NCBI GenBank assembly: GCA_910584715.1
Contig: CAJUAN010000011.1
Location: 19,584-83,583 of the forward strand
DNA length: 64,000 nt
Reading direction: 5' to 3'
Origin: an uncultured Oscillospiraceae bacterium
GTDB lineage: Bacteria > Bacillota > Clostridia > Oscillospirales > Ruminococcaceae
The position numbers were made by a program, and so were the translations under genes. Under the pieces are notes generated by a model that was not told where the DNA came from, made no database searches, and worked only from the letters and a program-made list of their open reading frames with translations. Positions 6,710-15,370 of this stretch are shown piece by piece. Every line of letters starts with the position of its first letter. Position 1 is the first letter of the stretch.

Positions 6710-7702
6710 TTAATTTTTCCCTGTTTTTTGCATTATATATTTTTCCGCGCTGAGAGCCGCTATTGCTCCGTCAGAAACGGCGGTAACTATCTGTCTGTAT
6801 TTTTTTGTCCGCACGTCTCCCGCGGCGAAAACGCCATCCACGCTTGTCCGCATATCGTCGCCCGCTTCGATGTAGCCGTACTTGTCAAGCTCTACGCTGC
6901 CGCGGAGAAGCTCCGTCCTCGGTGCGCTTCCGATATAGGTAAACACCGCGGACAAAGAGATTTTCCGTTCCTCAAGAGTCCTTGTATCGGAAACTAGAGC
7001 GTAGTCCAGAAAATCACCGCCGCCGTTGCTTTCTTTGTTTTCGTCTGCTGAATTTCCTACGTCTATAAGGTCGGTATTGTACAGTATCTCGATATTGGGA
7101 GTTCTTTCCGCTCTTTTGAGTATAGCTTTTTCCGCATGGAAACTGCTTTTCCTGCGTATCATTATTACCTTTTCCGCAATATTGGAAAGATAGAGAGCCT
7201 CCTCCACTGCGGCGCTTCCTCCGCCTACCACGCCGACGGTCTTGCCCTTGTAGGCTGCTCCGTCGCACAAAGCGCAGTAGTGGATACCCTTTCCGCGGAA
7301 CCTTGCTTCGTTCCTTACCAGCAGAGGTTTGGGAACTGCTCCCGTAGCGATAATGACTGCCGTCGGTTCATAAATTTTACTTTCGGTAATTATCCTTTTG
7401 GCGCTGTCGGAAAGCTCCGCCCGCTCAATAGCGTCGAACTCGTCGATCTCAACGTCTAAAGACTGAGCGTGGTCACGCATTTTAGCGGACAGCTCCGCGC
7501 CGGATATGCTGGCATAACCGGGATAATTTTCAACAATGCTGCTGACGGCGACTTGTCCGCCCACAAGACCCTTTTCCAGCACAAGAGGATCAAGACCCGC
7601 CCTTGCCGCGTATATGGCAGCGGTAAGTCCCGCAGGACCCGCGCCTACTATAACAAGCTTTTTTTCAATGATTTTCTTTTCCATAATGAATACTATATGC
7701 AA
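6710..7702 (-). CDS. trxB: thioredoxin reductase (NADPH/FAD)
   Basis: 330 residues from a TTG start that has GGGAG just upstream; an ATG at 7684 would give 324 residues but lacks a ribosome site. It has the FAD motif VIVGAGPAGLTAA, the NADPH motif VVGGGSAAVEEA and the late FAD motif GVFAAGDVR. The active-site pair is CALC (Cys 143 and 146) where the usual motif is CATC. It should reduce thioredoxin or the adjacent glutaredoxin-like protein. The leader overlaps a strong hairpin (7701-7730) that contains the ribosome site. Confidence 0.93.
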   Translation of the reverse strand: MHIVFIMEKKIIEKKLVIVGAGPAGLTAAIYAARAGLDPLVLEKGLVGGQVAVSSIVENYPGYASISGAELSAKMRDHAQSLDVEIDEFDAIERAELSDSAKRIITESKIYEPTAVIIATGAVPKPLLVRNEARFRGKGIHYCALCDGAAYKGKTVGVVGGGSAAVEEALYLSNIAEKVIMIRRKSSFHAEKAILKRAERTPNIEILYNTDLIDVGNSADENKESNGGGDFLDYALVSDTRTLEERKISLSAVFTYIGSAPRTELLRGSVELDKYGYIEAGDDMRTSVDGVFAAGDVRTKKYRQIVTAVSDGAIAALSAEKYIMQKTGKN

Positions 7703-7730
7703 AAATCTCCCGAAAATTCGGAAGATTTTT
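7701..7730 (-). terminator. terminator-like hairpin covering the trxB ribosome site
   Basis: On the minus strand AAAAATCTTCCGAA pairs over 14 positions with TTCGGGAGATTTTT across a 2-base loop, ending in a T-run. It follows the ispH-S1 stop by 12 bases and its right arm contains the GGGAG ribosome site of trxB, so it can both end transcription and mask translation start. Confidence 0.7.
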
Positions 7731-7741
7731 ATTGTTTTAAA

Positions 7742-9736
7742 TTATTCGGAAGCTTCGCCTGATTCAGCCGCACCGCCCTGCTCCTCAATGAGAGCGCGGA
7801 TAGAAATGCTAATCCTCTTCTTTTCAATGTCGATCTCAGTGATCTTAGCCTCCACCTCGTCGCCGATGGAAAGAACGTCCTTAACGTTTGCGACCCTGTT
7901 CTCAGCAAGCTGGGAAATGTGTATAAGGCCGTCAATACCGGGAACTATCTGAGCAAACGCGCCGAAAGGAGTAATGGAAACTACCTTAGCCTTAACAACG
8001 TCGCCTACGCTGTAATTCTCGTCAAACTTTACCCAAGGGTTGTCCTCGGTCTTCTTGTAGCCAAGAGAGATCCTGTCCGCTTCCTTGTCAAGATCCTTAA
8101 CGTATACTTCGATAACGTCGCCTGCCTTAACTACCTCGGAAGGGTGCTTGATCCTGTTCCAGCTCAGCTCGGAAATGTGTACCATACCGTCTATGCCGCC
8201 GAGATCAACAAACGCGCCGTAGTTTGTCAGGGACTTTACCTCTCCCTTGAAAACGTCGCCGATCTGCACCGTATCCCAGAACTTAGCCTTTGCGGCGTCC
8301 TTTTCAGCATTGAGGACTATCCTGATAGAGCCTACCGCCTTGCCTCTCTGCTCGTTTACTTCGATTATCTTGAACTTAACGGTCTTTTTAACAAGCTCCT
8401 CAAGCTTCTCGTCTCGGCGGGCAGTAGCCTGAGAAGCGGGAATGAACACTCTTGTGCCCTCGTAGAATATGATAACGCCGCCCTTTACAACGCTTGATAC
8501 CGTACCCTCGAGAACCGCGTCTTCCTCCTTAGCCTTGACGATCTTGTCAAAGCCGATCATAGCGTCCACCTTTTTCTTGGAAAGAGTAACTATACCCTCG
8601 GCGTCGTTTACCTTGATAACGATAAGCTCCACCTCGTCGCCGGGCTTTACCACGTCGGCGGGTTTAAGAGAAGGATCGTCCGTAAGCTCGTCAAGAGAAA
8701 CGTAGCCTGTGTGCTTTGTTCCCACGTCTACAATAGCTTCCGCGTCGTTAACGGCAGTTATGTAGCCTTTCACCCTCTGACCGGTATATATTTTTTTGAA
8801 GGACGCGTCGAGTGCCTCCTCAAAGTTAAAGTCCTCTTCCATGTTCTGTAATTTTTCACTCATCTGGTTTGTAACCTCCTTGATTATATGCGCCGGAGCG
8901 GAAGCGCCGGCAGTAATGCCCACGATAAATTTTTCCCGGACATTATTTCGGACAAGGCTTTCGATATACCGAAAATCAAGTCCGCCCGCGTTTTCGACAT
9001 GAACGCAGGCTTTACAGTATTCGCCGCAGACCTCCGCGAGCTTGACCGTATTGGAACTGTGTTTTCCCCCGACAATGACCATAAGGTCGGCAGTCCTTGC
9101 CAGCCTTGCCGCAGCCTCCTGCCTGTCCGACGTTGCGCTGCACACGGTATTGATTATCTCGGCGCCGGGACATATCTCTTTCGCCGTTCGGGTACACTTA
9201 TCCCATATATTTATATTATACGTCGTTTGCGCCACAATTGCAACCTTTTTTTCAGAATTTTTATAAAATTTTTTTAAATAGCTATAAAGCAGGGTATCGT
9301 CTTTAAGAATTTTTGGTATATTGTGACAATAGGAAGCTATCCCGCGTACCTCGGGGTGGTTCTCGTCGCCCATGATAATTATGTCGTAACCCGCCGCGGA
9401 CTTCTCCTCAACGATCTTTTGTATCCGTCTGACAAATGGGCAGGTGCCGTCGCGGTACTCCATGCCTTTTTCCTCCAGCAGGCGGAAAATATCCTTTCCA
9501 GCTCCGTGGGAGCGTATCACAACGGTCTCTTCCGTCAGAGCGGAAAGCTCCTCGGGAGTGTCGGCTATGCGCACGCCTTTGGCGGCAAGCTCCTCCGTAA
9601 CGTCGCGGTTGTGGATTATCTCGCCGTAGGTAACGACTTTTTTGCCCTCGCGCAATATATTATACACGATTTTTACCGCCCTGTCAACACCGAAGCAGAA
9701 GCCCGAGTTTTCGGCGACGATTATCTCAGCCTTCAT
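7742..9736 (-). CDS. ispH: IspH fused to four ribosomal S1 domains
   Basis: 664 residues. Residues 1-285 are 4-hydroxy-3-methylbut-2-enyl diphosphate reductase, the last step of the MEP isoprenoid pathway, with the three iron-sulfur cysteines Cys14 (SGFCFGV), Cys99 (GTCPFV) and Cys199 (TVCSAT) and the HSSNT substrate loop. Residues about 316-650 hold four S1 RNA-binding domains (for example YITAVNDAEAIVDVG, VKSLTNYGAFVDLG, VVSITPFGAFAQI). This fusion is known in many Clostridia and supplies the genome's S1-like function. The start overlaps the plsC end by 11 bases. Confidence 0.97.
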   Translation of the reverse strand: MKAEIIVAENSGFCFGVDRAVKIVYNILREGKKVVTYGEIIHNRDVTEELAAKGVRIADTPEELSALTEETVVIRSHGAGKDIFRLLEEKGMEYRDGTCPFVRRIQKIVEEKSAAGYDIIIMGDENHPEVRGIASYCHNIPKILKDDTLLYSYLKKFYKNSEKKVAIVAQTTYNINIWDKCTRTAKEICPGAEIINTVCSATSDRQEAAARLARTADLMVIVGGKHSSNTVKLAEVCGEYCKACVHVENAGGLDFRYIESLVRNNVREKFIVGITAGASAPAHIIKEVTNQMSEKLQNMEEDFNFEEALDASFKKIYTGQRVKGYITAVNDAEAIVDVGTKHTGYVSLDELTDDPSLKPADVVKPGDEVELIVIKVNDAEGIVTLSKKKVDAMIGFDKIVKAKEEDAVLEGTVSSVVKGGVIIFYEGTRVFIPASQATARRDEKLEELVKKTVKFKIIEVNEQRGKAVGSIRIVLNAEKDAAKAKFWDTVQIGDVFKGEVKSLTNYGAFVDLGGIDGMVHISELSWNRIKHPSEVVKAGDVIEVYVKDLDKEADRISLGYKKTEDNPWVKFDENYSVGDVVKAKVVSITPFGAFAQIVPGIDGLIHISQLAENRVANVKDVLSIGDEVEAKITEIDIEKKRISISIRALIEEQGGAAESGEASE

Positions 9737-10349
9737 TTACGGGAAGCTCCTCCTTGTCCCCGCCGCCTTCCACAAGCTCGGTAATGGCTCCCATTATCCT
9801 TAACTTGGCGGCTTTGAGCTCTTTCGGCGAACCGTCGGTAACGGCTATCTCGCCGGCGGGTATCACTTTCCCGAACCGCAGGGTAAGCTTTGAGCGGAAG
9901 TGAAGCTTTTCCCCCTCGAAAATTATACCGCAGGGAAGCACGTCCGCACCCGATCTTGCGGCGATAAGAGCGACTCCGGTTTTGCCCTTGCCAACCTTTC
10001 CGTCCTTGGAACGGGTACCCTCGGGAAAAATAACAAGGTGTCTGCCCGATTCAAGGATAGCTACAGCATCGTCGATGACCTGCATATCCCCGGTACCCCT
10101 TTTAACGGGGAAAGCCCCCAGCTTTGTGATAAACCAGCCGAAAAGCTTATTTTTGAAAAGCTCCTCCTTAGCCATATATGTAACGGGCTTTTTCATGGGC
10201 ATGGTAAGGATAACCGGATCGGCATAGCTGCGGTGGTTTGAAGCCATTACCAGCGCCCTGTCCTGGGGGATATTTTCAGTCCCCTCAATATGAAAATTAT
10301 AGAAAAGCTTATAGACTCCCATTGTGGCGTACCTTACAAATGCGTTCAT
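9726..10349 (-). CDS. plsC: 1-acyl-sn-glycerol-3-phosphate acyltransferase
   Basis: 207 residues. The acyltransferase boxes are intact: NHRSYADP (HX4D) near residue 38 and FPEGTRSKDG near residue 109. It transfers the second acyl chain in phosphatidic acid synthesis at the membrane. The start follows the cmk stop by four bases with a GGGGTGAT ribosome site. The cmk-plsC-ispH order is common in Clostridia. Confidence 0.94.
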   Translation of the reverse strand: MNAFVRYATMGVYKLFYNFHIEGTENIPQDRALVMASNHRSYADPVILTMPMKKPVTYMAKEELFKNKLFGWFITKLGAFPVKRGTGDMQVIDDAVAILESGRHLVIFPEGTRSKDGKVGKGKTGVALIAARSGADVLPCGIIFEGEKLHFRSKLTLRFGKVIPAGEIAVTDGSPKELKAAKLRIMGAITELVEGGGDKEELPVNEG

Positions 10350-10353
10350 ATCA

Positions 10354-11031
10354 TCACCCCTTTGCTCCTAATTTCTCGCTTATAATATTTACCAGCATAT
10401 CTATCGCGCCCTGCAAGTCCACGCTTGTTGTATCGCACAGAACCGCGTCTTCCGCCTGCCTGAGGGGAGCGATATCGCGGTGGCTGTCGTTGTAGTCCCG
10501 CCTGTTCACGTCCTCAAGAACCTCCTCAAAGGCAACGGTCTGACCCTTTTCGGTAAGCTCCTTATGACGGCGGCGCGCACGTTCCTCCGGGGACGCGGTA
10601 AGAAAAATTTTCACGTCCGCGCCCGGCAGGACTACCGTGCCTATGTCCCTGCCGTCCATAACCACGTTGTTTTCGGCGGCGATCTTTTTTTGCAGGTCGA
10701 AGAGGAAATCCCGAACGCGGGGTATCGCCGATACTGCCGAAGCACCCATTGAGACCTCGGGAGTGCGGATTTTATCGGACACGTCCTCGCCGTTCAGAAA
10801 AATGCGCTGCTCGCCGTTCAGGTATTTCAGCTCGGGAGTAATCTCCTGCAAAAGGGATTCAACCGCTTCAGCATTGCTTACGTCCCTGTCCCTTGACAGC
10901 GCATAATAGGCAATGGCACGGTATAATGCTCCCGTGTCAACGTAAATGAACCCGAAAGCCTTAGCTGCGGCTTTGGCTATGGTGCTTTTTCCCGCCCCCG
11001 CGGGGCCGTCTATGGCTATGTTTATCGACAT
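10354..11031 (-). CDS. cmk: cytidylate kinase
   Basis: 225 residues, normal for bacterial Cmk. It has the P-loop IDGPAGAGKST, the substrate segment YVDTGALYRAIAYYA, and DGRDIGTVVLP followed by the FLTASPEERARRR lid. It phosphorylates CMP and dCMP. A GGAGG site lies 8 bases before the ATG. It is the first gene of the run that ends with the glutaredoxin. Confidence 0.97.
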   Translation of the reverse strand: MSINIAIDGPAGAGKSTIAKAAAKAFGFIYVDTGALYRAIAYYALSRDRDVSNAEAVESLLQEITPELKYLNGEQRIFLNGEDVSDKIRTPEVSMGASAVSAIPRVRDFLFDLQKKIAAENNVVMDGRDIGTVVLPGADVKIFLTASPEERARRRHKELTEKGQTVAFEEVLEDVNRRDYNDSHRDIAPLRQAEDAVLCDTTSVDLQGAIDMLVNIISEKLGAKG

Positions 11032-11068
11032 ATTTTTACCTCCGTAAAATTGTATTTAAATTATATAC

Positions 11069-11097
11069 AGTATACCACATATAAAAATTATTGTCAA
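11069..11097 (-). promoter_or_regulatory. promoter of the cmk-plsC-ispH run
   Basis: Minus strand TTGACA (11092-11097), 17 bases, TATACT (11069-11074), 37 bases before the cmk start. Confidence 0.75.
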
Positions 11098-11114
11098 AAA
11101 GTAATTATCTGCTG

Positions 11115-11143
11115 TTGATTTTTTCGTAAAATTATGCTACAAT
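11115..11143 (+). promoter_or_regulatory. promoter of the toxin-antitoxin pair
   Basis: TTGATT (11115-11120), 17 bases, TACAAT (11138-11143), 37 bases before the antitoxin ATG. Confidence 0.6.
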
Positions 11144-11180
11144 AATATCGGCAGTAAAAATAAAATCAGGAGGTGTTATT

Positions 11181-11429
11181 ATGCCGAATATAAAACCCGT
11201 TTCCGATCTGAGAAACTATAACGAAGTCCTGCGGGACGTTTCCGTGGATTCGCCGGTGTTCCTCACCAAAAACGGCAGGGGCAGATATGTCATTGTCGAT
11301 ATGGCGGAATATGAAAAGCAAGCCGCGACGCTTAAGCTTATGTCAGAGCTTGCCAAGGCGGAAAAATCTGCAAGGGAGAAAGGACTGCTTTCCGAAGAGG
11401 AAGCTGACAGGGTAATTCAAAGCTTATGA
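11181..11429 (+). CDS. Phd/YefM-type antitoxin
   Basis: 82 residues. The N-terminal half matches the Phd/YefM fold: IKPVSDLRNYNEVL, then SPVFLTKNGRGRYVIVDMAEYEK. The C-terminal half is a charged helix (AKAEKSAREKGLLSEEEADRVI) that would wrap the toxin. A CAGGAGG ribosome site lies 9 bases before the ATG. It overlaps the toxin gene by 4 bases (ATGA). It is expected to neutralise the toxin and repress its own promoter. Confidence 0.9.
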   Translation: MPNIKPVSDLRNYNEVLRDVSVDSPVFLTKNGRGRYVIVDMAEYEKQAATLKLMSELAKAEKSAREKGLLSEEEADRVIQSL

Positions 11430-11761
11430 TTTTAAAAGTCAACCAAGAGGCAATTAACGACATTGCCGAGATAAAAAAGTATATCCGAGAGGAATGCTGC
11501 AATCCCGCTGCCGCAAACCGTATTGCGGATAAAATCACCGGTAAGTACAAGTTGCTGAAAACATCGCCCTATATCGGAGCGGCTCTTAACGCCGTTGCTG
11601 ACATTGAAAGCGATTACAGATATTTGGTGTGCGGCAGTTATATAATTTTTTACCGCGTTTTACCGGATTATGTGGAGGTCTCCCGCATTATCTACGGCAG
11701 ACGGGATTACGCAAAAATTATTTTCGGCGGCAGTGATTTTGAGGAGGATACGGAGGATTAG
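11426..11761 (+). CDS. ParE/RelE-family toxin
   Basis: 111 residues with the ParE/RelE pattern: N-terminal helices (QEAINDIAEIKKYI, AANRIADKITGKYKLL), a middle SPYIGAAL, and C-terminal strands (YRYLVCGSYIIFYRVLPDYVEVSRIIYGRRDY). Members either cleave mRNA on the ribosome or inhibit gyrase; the IYGRRDY ending favours the ParE/plasmid-stabilisation branch. It is translationally coupled to the antitoxin. Confidence 0.9.
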   Translation: MILKVNQEAINDIAEIKKYIREECCNPAAANRIADKITGKYKLLKTSPYIGAALNAVADIESDYRYLVCGSYIIFYRVLPDYVEVSRIIYGRRDYAKIIFGGSDFEEDTED

Positions 11762-11776
11762 CCCGTATCCTTTTTT
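11746..11776 (+). terminator. terminator of the toxin-antitoxin pair
   Basis: GGATACG (11746-11752) pairs with CGTATCC (11764-11770), followed by TTTTTT. It overlaps the last codons of the toxin. Confidence 0.75.
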
Positions 11777-13013
11777 ATATGCTTTTCCCCGCCGCCACCG
11801 CCGTGGAAAACGCTATCTGCAAATTGAACCCTCCGGTATAAGCGTCAGCGTCAAGAACTTCCCCCGCAAAGAAAAGTCTGCTCACAAGCTTGGACTCCAT
11901 AGTCTTAGGGTTCACCTCTGACAGCTTCACCCCGCCGCTTGTGATTATCGCTTCGCTGAGCGGACGGAAATCCCGTACCGTCACGGGGAAATTTTTAAGC
12001 AGAGTAACAAGTTCCGTCCGTTCCTGCTTTGTAACGGAGTTCACCTGCTTTTCGGGACTTATCCCCGACAGTCTCACGACTACCGGTATCATCTTGGACG
12101 GTAGCAGCTTTGACAAAGAGTTTGCAAATATCCTGTTGGGATTTTCGGAAAAGTCCCTCTGCAAACGCTTGTCAAGGGTCTGAAAGTCCAGCGCGGGTTT
12201 CATGTCTATAAGTATCTTGTACCGCCCCCGCTCCATGTCCCGAATGTGGCTGGAGGCGCTTAAAATCAGCGGCCCCGACACGCCGAAATGGGTGAAAAGC
12301 ATTTCCCCCTGCTCCTTGAAGACGACCTTATTTTTGGAGGTATCCATTACGGAGACCGCCACGTTTTTCAGGGACAGCCCCGTCATTTCCCCGCAGTAGC
12401 CCGCCTCGCTCACAAGGGGAACAAGGGACGGCTTGAGAGGGGTAACCGTGTGCCCCAGAGCAGCTGCGAACCTATAGCCGTCTCCGTCCGAGCCTGTTCC
12501 CGGGTAGGACTTCCCCCCCGTGGCGATAAGCACCGACATTGCGATGTACACATCGCCTCCGCACCTTACGCCCGTGATAACATTATCCTCCGCAAGGACT
12601 TCAGTTACCCGCTTATGCAGAAAGGTCACGCCGCTTTGACGGCAGGCGTTTTCAAGAGCAGAAACAATGTCCCCCGCCCTGTCGCTGACGGGGAATACCC
12701 TGTTGCCCCGTTCGGTTTTCAGGGGTACTCCCAGACCCTCGAAAAATTCCATTGTATCGTAACAGTTAAAGCTGCTGTACGCTGAATACAGAAACTTCCC
12801 CCCCACGGGAATATTGGCGAAAAATTCCTCGTCGGTGCATCGGTTGGTGACGTTGCACCTGCCCTTGCCGGTAATGGCAAGCTTCTTTCCCACGCGGTCA
12901 TTCCTTTCGATAAGCAGGATGTTTTTCCCAGCCCTTGACGCGGTGCACGCCGCCATAAGTCCCGCCGCGCCGCCGCCGATTATTATGCAGTCAAATCTGT
13001 TTTGGGGTGACAT
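11775..13013 (-). CDS. HI0933/YhiN-family FAD-dependent oxidoreductase
   Basis: 412 residues from the ATG at 13013, which has GAGAGGAA 8 bases upstream; the longer frame to 13133 adds low-quality sequence. The N-terminal FAD motif is CIIIGGGAAGLMAA, followed by LIERNDRVGKKLAITGKGRCNVTN, the signature of this family, and GGVKLSEVNPKTMESKLVSRLFFAGEVLD near the end. The substrate of these flavoproteins is not settled. The sequence upstream holds a vestige of an older start (see 13014-13164). Confidence 0.9.
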   Translation of the reverse strand: MSPQNRFDCIIIGGGAAGLMAACTASRAGKNILLIERNDRVGKKLAITGKGRCNVTNRCTDEEFFANIPVGGKFLYSAYSSFNCYDTMEFFEGLGVPLKTERGNRVFPVSDRAGDIVSALENACRQSGVTFLHKRVTEVLAEDNVITGVRCGGDVYIAMSVLIATGGKSYPGTGSDGDGYRFAAALGHTVTPLKPSLVPLVSEAGYCGEMTGLSLKNVAVSVMDTSKNKVVFKEQGEMLFTHFGVSGPLILSASSHIRDMERGRYKILIDMKPALDFQTLDKRLQRDFSENPNRIFANSLSKLLPSKMIPVVVRLSGISPEKQVNSVTKQERTELVTLLKNFPVTVRDFRPLSEAIITSGGVKLSEVNPKTMESKLVSRLFFAGEVLDADAYTGGFNLQIAFSTAVAAGKSI

Positions 13014-13164
13014 TTTTAAATTCCTCTCAATAATTTGCCTGCCCCCTTGAGGGGGCATAATAAAGTAAAAGTATACCGTATACTGCTGCGGGGGTGACAT
13101 TCGCTGCGGAGCGTTCTCCGTCTGCTGCGTCACCTATTATTATACAGTCATAATAGTTCTTCAT
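13014..13164 (-). pseudogene. orphaned original 5' end of the HI0933-like gene, with intervening repeat-like segment
   Basis: An ATG at 13164 overlaps the rpiR stop (ATGA), has GGAG upstream and reads MKNYYDCIIIG, matching the real protein's FDCIIIG, then diverges and stops. The 20 bases coding DCIIIG occur twice at about 17 of 20 identity. Between them lies a segment with a GCCCCC-TTGA-GGGGGC hairpin (13041-13056) and a duplicated ATGTCACCCC, which now supplies the ribosome site and start used by the intact gene. Confidence 0.55.
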
Positions 13165-14075
13165 ATATCTCCGGTATCCTTTTTATTAAAACCGTAGTCC
13201 TGATCGTCGGAGCTTTCGTACACCTCGTACTCGTCGAATATCCTGTTGAGACGTTCGTAGCCGTCCACAACATAATCGCTTTTGCGCATTCCCACCGCCA
13301 CTATCAGCGCGTTTATCACACTCATGGGAGCCACAAGGGAGTCAGCAAAGGAAACCATATCGCTCCGCGCCAGCAGGATATTGTCGGCGTACTCCGCAAG
13401 GGGAGAAGCCTTGCTGTCGGTTATAGCGATTACCTTTGCTCCCTGCTCCGAGGCATACCTGAACGCCTTTACCGTATGCTTTGAGTACCGTGGGAAACTA
13501 ATGCCGATCATGATGTCCCCCTCGCCGATATTAAGTATCTGCTCGAACATTTCGCTTGTGGACGTGGTGTGGACAAGCTTCACATTCTCGAACATCATAT
13601 TGAAATAGAACGACAGGAATCTCGCCAAAACAGCCGCCGACCGCGCGCCTATAACATAGATGTTTTTCGCCTGGCAAAGGGTGTCCACCGTGCAGTAGAA
13701 TTCTTCCCGGTCGCCCTCCTCCAAAGTTTTGCGTATCTTATCCATATCCATGTTGAGTACCCGTTCGTATACGTCCCCGCCGCTGAGCTGGTCGTTCATC
13801 ACGTTAACTCTCTGCGCCGTGGTGAGCTTGTTGCTGGTGTACTCCTTTAAAGCCCGCTGTAGCTCGGGATAGCCCTCGAAGCCCAGCTCAGTGGCGAACC
13901 GCACCACCGTGGACTCGCTTACACCAACTATTTTACCCAGCTTAGAGGCAGTCATGAATGCGGCTTTGTCGTAGCATTCCGTAATGTACTGCGCGATCTT
14001 GCGGTGCCCCTTTGAAAGTGTCGGGGTTATCTCCTGCAATTTATTGAACAGGTTCGCGTTGGGTTCGTTTGCCAT
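13161..14075 (-). CDS. RpiR/MurR-family transcription regulator (HTH plus SIS)
   Basis: 304 residues. Residues 1-77 are the RpiR helix-turn-helix (SKGHRKIAQYI, ASKLGKIVGVSESTVVRFATELGF). Residues about 125-255 are a SIS sugar-phosphate-binding domain (NIYVIGARSAAVLARFL, IGISFPRYSKHTV, AKVIAITDSKASPLA). Members sense phosphosugars such as MurNAc-6-P or ribose phosphates. No sugar operon lies next to it, so its target is unclear. The start has AAAGGAG 9 bases upstream. Confidence 0.92.
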   Translation of the reverse strand: MANEPNANLFNKLQEITPTLSKGHRKIAQYITECYDKAAFMTASKLGKIVGVSESTVVRFATELGFEGYPELQRALKEYTSNKLTTAQRVNVMNDQLSGGDVYERVLNMDMDKIRKTLEEGDREEFYCTVDTLCQAKNIYVIGARSAAVLARFLSFYFNMMFENVKLVHTTSTSEMFEQILNIGEGDIMIGISFPRYSKHTVKAFRYASEQGAKVIAITDSKASPLAEYADNILLARSDMVSFADSLVAPMSVINALIVAVGMRKSDYVVDGYERLNRIFDEYEVYESSDDQDYGFNKKDTGDI

Positions 14076-14103
14076 TGCAATTACTCCTTTGTTTTAGGGA
14101 CAT

Positions 14104-14310
14104 TCATTCCCACAAATTATTTTGCATTTCAATAATTTTTTTACGTCTTTCCTCCGTGCCGTTTTCGTCCCTGATATATTTTTCATTTTGCAGCACGACA
14201 ACGTCCCCCTCCTTTACGTCCGAACCAAGGGCTTTTCGGGGCACTTCAAACCGCCCGTCCCCGTCCTCGATAACGGCGGTATTTTCTTCTATTCGATCCA
14301 CAATAAGCAT
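14104..14310 (-). CDS. DUF3006 small protein
   Basis: 68 residues of the pattern MLIVDRIEENTAVIEDGDGRFEVP then EGDVVVL, which is the DUF3006 family. These proteins are usually encoded beside ComEC-like metallo-hydrolases, as here, where the ATG overlaps the hydrolase stop by one base. The fold resembles a small beta barrel; function is unknown. Confidence 0.8.
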   Translation of the reverse strand: MLIVDRIEENTAVIEDGDGRFEVPRKALGSDVKEGDVVVLQNEKYIRDENGTEERRKKIIEMQNNLWE

Positions 14311-15356
14311 TACTCATCATCTTCTTTGGTTTTTTTAGTTTTTTTGCTGCTTTTTTCGGTTTTATCGGAGGACTTTCCGCCGTCCCCGCCCTTTTCCGCC
14401 GTAACGAAAATTTCCTCGCCGTCGGAATATACCGTTACCGTGCCGCTTGAATCGTTTCGGTAATATTTTATCCCGCGGCTCTCAAGGCGTTCCAGAATCT
14501 CGGCGTGAGGGTGACCGTAGCTGTTTCCCTCGCCGCACTGGATAACGCATATTTCGGGGGATACCGCTTCGAGAAATTTTTCACTCGTTGAGGTGCTGCT
14601 GCCGTGATGACCCGCTTTAAGTACGTCCGCGCTCACGTCCGCTCCCGAATTTAGTATGTCCTTTTCGGCTCTCACTTCCGCGTCCCCCGTGAAAAGATAG
14701 GAGGTATTCCCGTAGGTCAGGCGCACCACCACCGAGTAGTCGTTCAGGTCGTCGTAATCCGCAAGGGGAGCCAGAATTTCAAGCTTGGGCGGCTGCTTTT
14801 CCGTGGAAGCCGCTGTTCTGCCTGTAAGCTCGTAAACCGTTCCCGGCTTTGCCGCCGTAAGCTTTAAAGCCCTGTCCTTAAGCGCCGTCAGGAATCTTTC
14901 ATAGGTTTTCGTGGTGGGAGTCATATCCGCCGCAACCTTGGGGGCGATGACACGCTCAGCGCCTATTTCCGAAATAACGTCCCCCATTGCGCCGATGTGG
15001 TCGGAGTGAGGGTGGGTAGCTATGATGATATCCAGCTTTTCAACGTCCTGCTTTTTAAGGTATTTCAGCACCGTGTCGGCGTAATCCCTTTCTCCGCAGT
15101 CTATCAGGACAGCCGCGCCCTCCCACTTGATAAGGGAGCAGTCCCCCTGACCCACGTCGATAAAATGTATCTCAAGGTCGGCGTCCTTGTCTATAAAGCT
15201 GTTCACAGCCGACGCCGGCACTTCCTTATCGCCGAATTCCAGATAGGAGCTGAAGCAGAACGCCGCCCCCATAAGTATCAGCAGAAAAACCAGTACGGGG
15301 GATGTTCCCGACGGCTGAGACCTTGATCTCGGCGACGATTTTTTTCTTTGAGCCAT
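14310..15356 (-). CDS. ComEC/Rec2-like metallo-beta-lactamase-fold hydrolase, anchored
   Basis: 348 residues. A basic N-terminus is followed by one membrane segment (residues about 23-40), then an extracellular hydrolase domain with VGQGDCSLIKWEG, the zinc motif THPHSDHIG, and later LFTGDAE and KAGHHGS. This is the soluble C-terminal domain of ComEC without the channel. Such proteins may be secreted nucleases or phosphodiesterases. The C-terminal tail is Lys-rich. The same transcript carries DUF3006. Confidence 0.88.
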   Translation of the reverse strand: MAQRKKSSPRSRSQPSGTSPVLVFLLILMGAAFCFSSYLEFGDKEVPASAVNSFIDKDADLEIHFIDVGQGDCSLIKWEGAAVLIDCGERDYADTVLKYLKKQDVEKLDIIIATHPHSDHIGAMGDVISEIGAERVIAPKVAADMTPTTKTYERFLTALKDRALKLTAAKPGTVYELTGRTAASTEKQPPKLEILAPLADYDDLNDYSVVVRLTYGNTSYLFTGDAEVRAEKDILNSGADVSADVLKAGHHGSSTSTSEKFLEAVSPEICVIQCGEGNSYGHPHAEILERLESRGIKYYRNDSSGTVTVYSDGEEIFVTAEKGGDGGKSSDKTEKSSKKTKKTKEDDE

Positions 15357-15370
15357 TTCTCACACTCCAA

